Source of the DNA: Elusimicrobiota bacterium
GTDB taxonomy: Bacteria > Elusimicrobiota > Elusimicrobia > O2-12-FULL-59-9
Direction: 5' to 3'
Length of the DNA stretch: 12,555 nucleotides
Assembly: GCA_016206405.1 (NCBI GenBank)
Contig: JACQRQ010000081.1
Location: 1-12,555, forward strand
The position numbers and the translations under genes are program-made. Shown one piece after another: positions 7,352 to 12,555 of this stretch; the stretch's first letter is position 1, and each line of letters begins with the position of its first letter. The notes beneath the pieces are model-generated. The model saw nothing but the letters and a program-made list of their open reading frames with translations. It was not told the DNA's origin and searched no databases.

Positions 7352-7385
7352 AGACGTCTCCATATCCGGAGTTCCGAATCCGTAA

Positions 7386-7414
7386 ATCCTAAAATATACG
7401 CTCGGCTTTGTCAA
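7386..7414 (-). promoter_or_regulatory. Predicted aceBA promoter
   Basis: On the minus strand a perfect -35 box TTGACA (7414-7409) is followed after exactly 17 nt by TAGGAT (7391-7386), a 4-of-6 match to the -10 consensus. The start point would be near 7379, leaving a leader of about 28 nt before the ATG at 7351. It points away from the plus-strand gene at 7536, so the two are divergently transcribed. Confidence 0.6.
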
Positions 7415-7485
7415 GGAACCCTTAAGAGTGAAATCTGGGTCTTTCGGTCCCTGGGCGATAGGCCCTTTGCCGTCTCAAACTTGCC

Positions 7486-7499
7486 CCAAGGTCACTTGG
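7486..7499. promoter_or_regulatory. Small inverted repeat, possible operator between divergent promoters
   Basis: CCAAG (7486-7490), 4 nt, CTTGG (7495-7499) form a perfect 5-bp inverted repeat. It lies between the aceBA promoter and the -10 box of the plus-strand gene, where the latter's -35 region would be expected. A regulator could bind here; a chance match of this size is also likely. Confidence 0.2.
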
Positions 7500-7524
7500 T
7501 AAAAGCCTCCGATGGGCGCATGAT

Positions 7525-7530
7525 TATAAT
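7525..7530 (+). promoter_or_regulatory. Consensus -10 box just before the large exported protein gene
   Basis: TATAAT at 7525-7530 matches the consensus exactly. The expected start point (about 7536-7537) falls on the ATG at 7536, with a second in-frame ATG at 7542. No convincing -35 box lies at 16-18 nt; TTGGTA (7496-7501) is 23 nt away. No Shine-Dalgarno site precedes either ATG, so translation may start on a leaderless mRNA. Confidence 0.4.
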
Positions 7531-7535
7531 GGCAT

Positions 7536-10500
7536 ATGCCGATGAACCATATCCGCTTAAAACGAATACTGCGCCTTTTGACGGCTGTCGCTTTGATTTT
7601 CCTTGCGCTCGGCCCGCAAGATCGCCGCCTGTGGGCCGCCGCGAGGCCCAAAGCACCCGCAACGGGCCGCGCCGCCTCGCATTTGCCCAAAGCCGTCTCC
7701 CTCCCGAAAAAATTTGTCCCGGCCGCTCCGCTCAAACCGCTTTCTTACCTGAGCTGCGATCCTTTTTATGCGCCGCCGGTATTATTGCGGCTTCCTTTCA
7801 GTCCTTCGCCGGCGGAAAGATATTCCGTGGACGTCCCCGCGGCGGAGCCGAAAGATTCTTCGCCCGAAGCCCGCTATAAGAAAGGGCAGGCTATTTGGGA
7901 CGGGGCCGCGCCCGATTTTGAGTTGGCGGCTTTCGACCGGATCGGTTGGCTTGTCTCGCATCCCAATCCTTTCGTCCGTTCGGGGGTCGGCAAAGACCTG
8001 GCCAGCCTGGACAGATTTCTGAAGGATTACCCTGAGGAACTCATCGAAGTCCACCGCCTGCTTCTCAAAGACCGGTTTCCTTCCGTTCGCGCGGATGCCG
8101 CGCGGCATTTTGACGCTGCCTTAAGAAGCGCCGGTCCAGGCGGACTTGCCGCGCTCTTGCCGCTTTACTTTGGAGGGGTGCAGGACGGCGAGGTCGAGGT
8201 CCGCGAAAGCATGGCCGGCCATCTGGGACTTATCCTGAATCTGGCCGGCGAAAAGCGCTTGGAGTTTCTTCCGCAGATCGACAAGCTGCTTGCCGGAAAA
8301 AAATATCCGGAGGCGCAAATGGAGGCGGCGCGGGAATTCGACCAAATTTTGGAAACGGCGGGCGCCGCTGGGTGGAAAAAGGCGCTGCCGCTTTTTTGGC
8401 GGGGTTTGGATGATGAGAACCCTAAAGTGTCCCGGGAGATGGCGGCTCACGCGCGGCGGCTTTTTTATTACGCCGGTCCGGAGCGCTTGGATTTGGCGCG
8501 GCGCATGTTCCCGGCGGCGGAGAAGGACGCGGTGGTGCGCGGCCATCTGGCCCATAGTCTTTTCGCGTCTTGGCAGGATGAGGCCTTGCAAAACGACGCC
8601 CAGGTGATAGCCGAGACGTCAAAATGGGTCAAGGACAAAGACCCCCGCGCGCGTTTTTACGCGGCGGCGCTCATTAAATTGAGGCAAAGCAATTTCAAGC
8701 CGGCCGAGGGCGGCTCGAGCTTAAGCGGCTTGGCGCGCAATTCTCTTCGCCCTCCCGGCAGTCCCGCTCGAAGATTCCGCCGCTTGCCTTCGCCCGTGGT
8801 CGCGCCCCTGCGGGAGCGCTATAGGCGATTTAAGGTCCTCTTCAATAACTATTCGGCCTTCGAAGGCAATCTTATTGATTCAATGGAATCGGTCCGCCGG
8901 GATGCCCAAGATATTGAAATGCAGGTTAACGACGGGCGTTTGGAGCCGCGCGTCGTGGAGGCCTGGTTCCAAAATCTTCATGATTTGACTCTCAAGACCG
9001 TCGAGCTGCGAAAATTGCATTCCCTCCATCGGGACGCGGCCTCTGTGTGGTTTTCTTTCCTGGAACTCGGGCAGCCGGCCATGCCGAAGGGGGCCGCCGC
9101 GCCGCTGGCGCCACCGGGTCCCCCGAGCTCCCCAGGCGCCTCTGGCGCTTCTGGGTCCCAGGGCACTGTCCCTGGGGCTGCGCAGGGGGCGAGGGCGGAT
9201 CTCCCTAAAAATCTAAAAGGCCGTTTTTACGCCCGGACGCTTTTGGCCCTGCTGAGAGGAGCTGGACGCGGCGCGGGGGACTTTGAAAGCTCGTATCTTC
9301 CGCATTGGGAGGATTTGGGCAAGCGGCTCCGGGAGGTTTTGGGCGAAGCCGCGGCCGAGCGGTTCCTGCTCAAATACCAACGCGCCGTCGCCAAGCTTCA
9401 TTTCATCAGCCCCCAAACCGGCAATCAGGCCCTCGTCGAGCAAATCAACCGCCAAGAAGAGCTGCAAACGTCGCTTTGGCTGGGCCAGATCGAAACCCTG
9501 CCTTTGCAGGCGCTGCAATGGGCCCGCGACGTGTCGCAGGCTATCGCTCCGAGTCCATCGGAACTTGCGCGGATGCTTTCCTTAACGGCGGCCGCTCCCG
9601 AGGCGGCGATGCGCATGACCCGCTTGCGAAATCGACGCGGCGGCCCCCTTCGCAGCGCCTCGGAATTCGTTCAAAATCTGGGCCGGGCGCTTTGGTCCGG
9701 CGTTTTAAGGCGGTTGAAGGTTCCCGGAGCCGCCCGCTTGGCGGCTCTGGCGGAGGCCAGGAACTGGACGCCCGAGGGGCTGGCCGTTTTGACGCGGGTC
9801 CGCCGCGATCCCCGGGTATGGCATCCCACCTTTCCGGACGCGGTCGAGGCTCTGAAGTTGATCGTTAAAATGTCTTTTCAGGAAGATGATTTTTTGCGTT
9901 CGATTCAGGACGGCGGGCGCGGAAAATACTCCGCCAAACAGAAAAGAATGCTTCAGGAGGCCGTTCGCCATAACCGGGAAATGCGCGAGAGGTTCAAGGC
10001 AAAGGGCCTGGACTACGCCGTTTGGACCTTATGGAAACAGGAGCATGCGTTTGAGGCCGAGGCCGCCGGCGCGAAGCGGAAAAGGCGATGGGTGGTGGAT
10101 TTCAAGAAAGAGATGCTGCGGATTATGGGAGATTTTAGGAATAAATCTCCCGGCGTTCTGCCCTGGAATTTGTCGAGGCAGGTGTATAAATCGGTTTTCA
10201 AGAAGTGGGGTTTGGAGGGCGGCGTGGACGAGGGGCTTTACCGGTTGGTTCAAAAAGGGAAACACGGTCTTTTCGCCGAGGATTTTCGTCATGCGGTGGA
10301 GCGGCTTTCAGGGCAGGCCCACCCGGAATTGGCTGCGGACCCTGCTGCGCTCAAACGCCGATTCAAAGTCCGCCTTTGGAACCGCAAGCCCGGCCGCGAT
10401 CTGTTCCAAGGCAACCAGACCGATTGCTGCATCGCTTTGGGGGCCCCTTATTTCGACAAGACCGGCGTGATAGAAAACTACCTTTTGGACACCGGCATCA

Positions 10501-10985
10501 ACGTGGTTGAGGTGGTTGAGGAAGAAACGGGCCGCACCGTGGCCCAGACCTTCGCCTATCCTGTGGAGCACCCCAAGAACTCGCGCGAGCTCTTCTCCGG
10601 AGAAAAGGACGGCAAGGTCGAGCTGCAAGCCAAGCCCTTTCCAGACGGCGCGCTGTCCTTGGTCTTGGACAACGTCGAAATCAATCCCAATTTCGTCAAT
10701 TACAATCGGGAGATCCGGGACTCGATTTTTGAATACGCCCGGGCCTACGCCAAGGCTTTTGGAAACGGCAATATCCAAGGAATATATTTAGGAGTCCAGG
10801 AAAACGAAGACGAGGGCATTCCGGGAGACAATATCCCGACCCGCGATTTGAAACGAGTGATGACCGCCATGGCCAAGCTCGGCGGCCCCCTGGGCAAGCA
10901 CTCCTACCTCGACGCCTTCTACGCCGCCAAAGACCGTTGGCACGACGGCGCCGTCAAAACCGTCCCGCTCTACGCGGTGCCCTGA
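7536..10985 (+). CDS. Large exported protein with HEAT-like repeats and a GNAT-like C-terminal domain; function unknown
   Basis: I do not recognise this 1149-residue family. Residues 1-35 look like a signal peptide (basic RLKR, hydrophobic ILRLLTAVALIFLAL, then a WAAA cleavage region). A Pro-rich stretch runs to about 110. Residues about 130-385 form alpha-helical repeats of HEAT type (blocks such as FPSVRADAARHFDAAL and NPKVSREMAAHARRLF). A helical segment (420-510) leads to a Gly/Ala/Pro/Ser linker (518-552). A second helical region (560-930) is rich in Lys and Arg. The end (about 942-1149) changes character: FKVRLW, then GNQTDCC (C964, C965), VVEVVEEETGRTVAQTFAY, LSLVLDNVEINPNF, a helix, and IQGIYLGV. 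That strand/helix order resembles the core of a GNAT acyltransferase, but the usual Q/R-x-x-G-x-G/A loop is missing. It is divergent from aceBA. ATG 7542 is an equally possible start. Confidence 0.8.
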   Translation: MPMNHIRLKRILRLLTAVALIFLALGPQDRRLWAAARPKAPATGRAASHLPKAVSLPKKFVPAAPLKPLSYLSCDPFYAPPVLLRLPFSPSPAERYSVDVPAAEPKDSSPEARYKKGQAIWDGAAPDFELAAFDRIGWLVSHPNPFVRSGVGKDLASLDRFLKDYPEELIEVHRLLLKDRFPSVRADAARHFDAALRSAGPGGLAALLPLYFGGVQDGEVEVRESMAGHLGLILNLAGEKRLEFLPQIDKLLAGKKYPEAQMEAAREFDQILETAGAAGWKKALPLFWRGLDDENPKVSREMAAHARRLFYYAGPERLDLARRMFPAAEKDAVVRGHLAHSLFASWQDEALQNDAQVIAETSKWVKDKDPRARFYAAALIKLRQSNFKPAEGGSSLSGLARNSLRPPGSPARRFRRLPSPVVAPLRERYRRFKVLFNNYSAFEGNLIDSMESVRRDAQDIEMQVNDGRLEPRVVEAWFQNLHDLTLKTVELRKLHSLHRDAASVWFSFLELGQPAMPKGAAAPLAPPGPPSSPGASGASGSQGTVPGAAQGARADLPKNLKGRFYARTLLALLRGAGRGAGDFESSYLPHWEDLGKRLREVLGEAAAERFLLKYQRAVAKLHFISPQTGNQALVEQINRQEELQTSLWLGQIETLPLQALQWARDVSQAIAPSPSELARMLSLTAAAPEAAMRMTRLRNRRGGPLRSASEFVQNLGRALWSGVLRRLKVPGAARLAALAEARNWTPEGLAVLTRVRRDPRVWHPTFPDAVEALKLIVKMSFQEDDFLRSIQDGGRGKYSAKQKRMLQEAVRHNREMRERFKAKGLDYAVWTLWKQEHAFEAEAAGAKRKRRWVVDFKKEMLRIMGDFRNKSPGVLPWNLSRQVYKSVFKKWGLEGGVDEGLYRLVQKGKHGLFAEDFRHAVERLSGQAHPELAADPAALKRRFKVRLWNRKPGRDLFQGNQTDCCIALGAPYFDKTGVIENYLLDTGINVVEVVEEETGRTVAQTFAYPVEHPKNSRELFSGEKDGKVELQAKPFPDGALSLVLDNVEINPNFVNYNREIRDSIFEYARAYAKAFGNGNIQGIYLGVQENEDEGIPGDNIPTRDLKRVMTAMAKLGGPLGKHSYLDAFYAAKDRWHDGAVKTVPLYAVP
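9136..9187. repeat. Hairpin-rich DNA inside the linker of the large exported protein
   Basis: Within the codons for the Gly/Ala/Pro/Ser linker lie two stem-loops: GCGCC-TCT-GGCGC (9136-9148) and CCCAGGG-6 nt-CCCTGGG (9157-9176). They are followed by GCTGCGCAGGG (9177-9187), an 11-mer also present in the intergenic palindromic element at 311-321. The region encodes no recognisable structure. It may be an in-frame insertion of a small palindromic repeat, or simply GC-rich linker DNA. Confidence 0.35.
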
Positions 10986-11051
10986 TAATTTTATCGTCGC
11001 CGGTTGAAGTTCCTGTTTTCTTGTCCTGATATTGTAGAATGAAGAGCCACG

Positions 11052-11441
11052 ATGGCCGAAAACGTTCCCATTTACGGTAAATTCAGCGAATGGCACTCTC
11101 AACGTTTTGAGTGGTCCCTTGGCGATGCATTTAGGCTTGGACTTGGCTTGTATGAACTTGACAGTCATATGCTGGCCGTTTATGTCGAATTTGTGCTTTC
11201 AAGAGCAGGATTCTATCCGCTGAGTGATCGTCGTGGACTCGCGAAGACTTACAATGTCAAAGAAAATGACCAACTCCAGCCGAAATCATTGGAACGATTG
11301 AAAAAGGAGAATTTCCTTCAAATACCGATGAATGGGTTGAGAGGCTTTTTACCGCAGACTTTTCTTCTCTCATGTCAGAGAACTATAGTGATTTTCCATT
11401 TGTGGGACAATATGTCAGCCCGACAAAGGTGCTGTTGCTGA
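11052..11441 (+). CDS. 5' part of a frame-disrupted HEPN-type gene
   Basis: An ATG at 11052 opens a frame of 129 codons. Residues 1-85 (MAENVPIYGKFSEWHSQRFE through LERLKK) look like a normal soluble protein with mixed helices; I recognise no domain. After that the sequence becomes atypical and ends in CQRTIVIFHLWDN…RQRCCC, while a different frame becomes protein-like from about 11306 onwards. Adding one base in the A5 run at 11301-11305, or a -1 slip on G-AAA-AAG (11300-11306), joins the two into one product of about 406 residues. The true coding part of this frame therefore probably ends near 11306. Upstream, 11027-11040 holds TGATAT and TAGAAT, either of which could be a -10 box. There is no strong ribosome binding site. 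The DNA is clearly more AT-rich than the upstream genes, which suggests acquisition by transfer. Confidence 0.6.
   Translation: MAENVPIYGKFSEWHSQRFEWSLGDAFRLGLGLYELDSHMLAVYVEFVLSRAGFYPLSDRRGLAKTYNVKENDQLQPKSLERLKKENFLQIPMNGLRGFLPQTFLLSCQRTIVIFHLWDNMSARQRCCC
11300..11306 (+). other. Candidate -1 frameshift site or single-base deletion
   Basis: The frame starting at 11052 reads TTG AAA AAG GAG here; G-AAA-AAG resembles the A-AAA-AAG slip site of dnaX except for its first base. A -1 slip continues as GGA GAA TTT CCT (GEFPSNTDEWVERLF), open to the stop at 12269-12271. A lost A in the A5 run (11301-11305) explains it equally well. Confidence 0.5.
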
Positions 11442-12271
11442 GGTATTGCCCCGCGCTGCTTTTTCCGGATTTTGACTGCTTCGAAGATCAATGCGCCTAC
11501 CCGTTCGCCTACCCGCCGTTGAAAGAAATCAGATTTCGGACGGATGCTGAAATAGATTTAGCAAATAAATCTGCGAGCGAGGAGGCTAGACGAGAAGGAA
11601 GGGTCTTTCTTCATGATTTTTTTGAACACGAAAGGGATCTTACCCACAGCATGGAATTGGTGGTAGTCGATCCTAGAGTGGAACTGGCCGACCCGGATGG
11701 GCTAAAGAAATTGAAGCACGAAGTTGAGGCACGCTGTGAGCGTGAGGTAATACTTACTTTAGATGACATCGCCAATCGCGCGGTGATCCCGATCAATGTC
11801 CGTCAGGAAATTGATGAAGAATGGCAGCATATTCGCGACGAGGCCATCAAAAAACTAAGCTCCGAGCGCCCGGAAGTGGGTCTTTTTCTGACCAGGACAG
11901 AGAATGAGGCCCTGGTCTCCAAAATACGGGAGTATGTTTTATCTGCCAATAAAAACCGTATTTCGAAAAAATATCGTGATGCTATTCGCGACGCCGGATG
12001 GGCATGTGAAAAGCTGCTTCTGGTGTTGTGTCCGCAATCTAAAGCGACTTCGGTCCGTCGCAAGTTGGATGAAGAGAAGGACAGTCTCATCAAAGTATTG
12101 GGCTTTACATATTATAAAGCGCTCGAAAATGTCTACAGGCTTCGGAATCGTGCGGAGCACGGAACGAAAGAAATCTCAAGCGAAGAAGCGCAGGAAGCAT
12201 ATCATGACATTGCTCGGATTTTTGACAGATATGTTTCCATAACTGGGGGTTCTCCGTTAAGTAGTTTGTAA
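11372..12271 (+). CDS. 3' part of the frame-disrupted gene: HEPN-like domain protein, putative ribonuclease
   Basis: The first ATG in this frame is at 11372 and gives 299 residues, but it has no ribosome binding site. The frame is already open and protein-like from about 11306 (GEFPSNTDEWVERLFTADF), so the 5' end is probably the neighbouring frame. The N-terminal half (SPTKVLLLRYCPALLF, later HDFFEHERDL) matches no domain I know. The middle is helical and charged. Residues about 180-290 form an all-helical domain ending in VYRLRNRAEHG, then a last helix. R258-N259-x3-H263 fits the R-N-x3-H / R-x4-H catalytic motif of HEPN domains, found in toxin and defence ribonucleases. DUF4145-like or other non-catalytic HEPN relatives are the main alternatives. 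No partner antitoxin gene is visible next to it. Codons are AT-richer than in the upstream genes (for example 22 of 60 bases are G/C at 12061-12120, against 46 of 60 at 9721-9780). Confidence 0.65.
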   Translation: MSENYSDFPFVGQYVSPTKVLLLRYCPALLFPDFDCFEDQCAYPFAYPPLKEIRFRTDAEIDLANKSASEEARREGRVFLHDFFEHERDLTHSMELVVVDPRVELADPDGLKKLKHEVEARCEREVILTLDDIANRAVIPINVRQEIDEEWQHIRDEAIKKLSSERPEVGLFLTRTENEALVSKIREYVLSANKNRISKKYRDAIRDAGWACEKLLLVLCPQSKATSVRRKLDEEKDSLIKVLGFTYYKALENVYRLRNRAEHGTKEISSEEAQEAYHDIARIFDRYVSITGGSPLSSL

Positions 12272-12555
12272 TATTTTTTCTGAGCGCGGCAAAAATGAAA
12301 AGTTGGTCCATCCTTCTCCGTTAAGGCGGTCCGGGTGGCAGCCGGCGCGGTAGCGCCGCAGTCATCTGACGTCCATAGGAAAGTGCGTCACGTCAGATGG
12401 CGTCGTGGCGTAGATCGAGTTAATGAGCGAGCGAGTCCCGACGAGGCTCGCTCGGGCGCAACAGCCGCCGCGCCACGTCACGCTCCTCTGGAGCCTCACC
12501 CCGCAAGCGTCCTTGAATGGCTCAAGAACCAGGAAGCTCCTGGCCGATCGAGGAG
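12272..12555. other. Non-coding right end with a series of stem-loops
   Basis: I see no supported gene in these 284 nt. They contain several perfect stem-loops: CGGCGC-4-GCGCCG (12343-12358), CATCTGACGT-17-ACGTCAGATG (12363-12399), CGAGCGAG-11-CTCGCTCG (12428-12454), GCTCC-3-GGAGC (12482-12494), CTTGA-5-TCAAG (12512-12526) and CCAGGA-3-TCCTGG (12529-12543). GC content rises again compared with the HEPN-type gene. A frame starting with ATG at 12517 (MAQEPGSSWPIEE) is open to the edge, but 13 codons without a ribosome binding site prove nothing. A structured RNA, a mobile-element end, or the leader of a gene beyond the window are all possible. Confidence 0.4.
12363..12399. repeat. 10-bp perfect inverted repeat
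   Basis: CATCTGACGT (12363-12372) and its exact complement ACGTCAGATG (12390-12399) flank 17 nt. This is the longest stem in the region after the HEPN-type gene. No T-run follows, so it is not a standard terminator. It may be part of a structured RNA or a mobile-element end. Confidence 0.5.

Noticed and set aside
12300..12480. Integron attC site after the HEPN-type gene
   Set aside because: GTTAAGG and GTTAATG were examined as core sites but neither fits GTTRRRY, and no matching RYYYAAC partner was found.
12517..12555. Start of a new gene (MAQEPGSSWPIEE) at the right edge
   Set aside because: Only 13 codons, no ribosome binding site, directly preceded by TGA; it cannot be supported without more sequence.
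1..12555. CRISPR array, tRNA, rRNA or transposase genes
   Set aside because: No regularly spaced direct repeats, no tRNA-like cloverleaf and no transposase motifs were seen on either strand.

Overview
The window looks like chromosomal DNA of a GC-rich, Gram-negative-type bacterium. The gene set (long HPF, HprK, RapZ, a mannose-type PTS, and a very large exported protein of unknown family) fits Elusimicrobiota or a related lineage such as the former Deltaproteobacteria. The assignment is an inference from gene content and order; there is no rRNA or other marker to settle it.

Bases 1-7414 hold one long minus-strand block, read from right to left. First comes a glyoxylate-shunt pair, malate synthase (aceB) and isocitrate lyase (aceA), 16 nt apart, behind a good sigma70-type promoter (7414-7386). 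Only 42 nt later a second promoter (4400-4371) appears to drive hpf with little or no leader. Then follow hprK, rapZ and the mannose-family PTS genes EIIA, EIIB, EIIC and EIID (EIID runs off the left edge). From hprK to EIIC the genes overlap or touch, except for a 30-nt rapZ-EIIA gap. Together they suggest PTS/HPr-kinase carbon sensing, ribosome hibernation and acetate or fatty-acid use encoded side by side.

The tight packing breaks once, between EIIC and EIID. There, 183 nt hold a compound palindromic element (177-342) with four GAATTC sites and several perfect stem-loops. EIIC ends early just next to it.

On the plus strand, 7536-10985 encodes a 1149-residue exported protein. It has HEAT-like helical repeats, a low-complexity linker whose DNA is itself hairpin-rich, and a C-terminal domain whose strand/helix order resembles a GNAT fold, with a CC motif. 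Its function is unknown.

The right end (about 10986-12555) is different. An AT-richer gene (11052-12271) is split by a single-base frame change at an A5 run and ends in a domain carrying an R-N-x3-H motif typical of HEPN ribonucleases. It is followed by about 280 nt with no supported gene but with a series of stem-loops. This part looks accessory, possibly defence-related, and may continue beyond the window. No tRNA, rRNA, CRISPR array, transposase or convincing rho-independent terminator was found.
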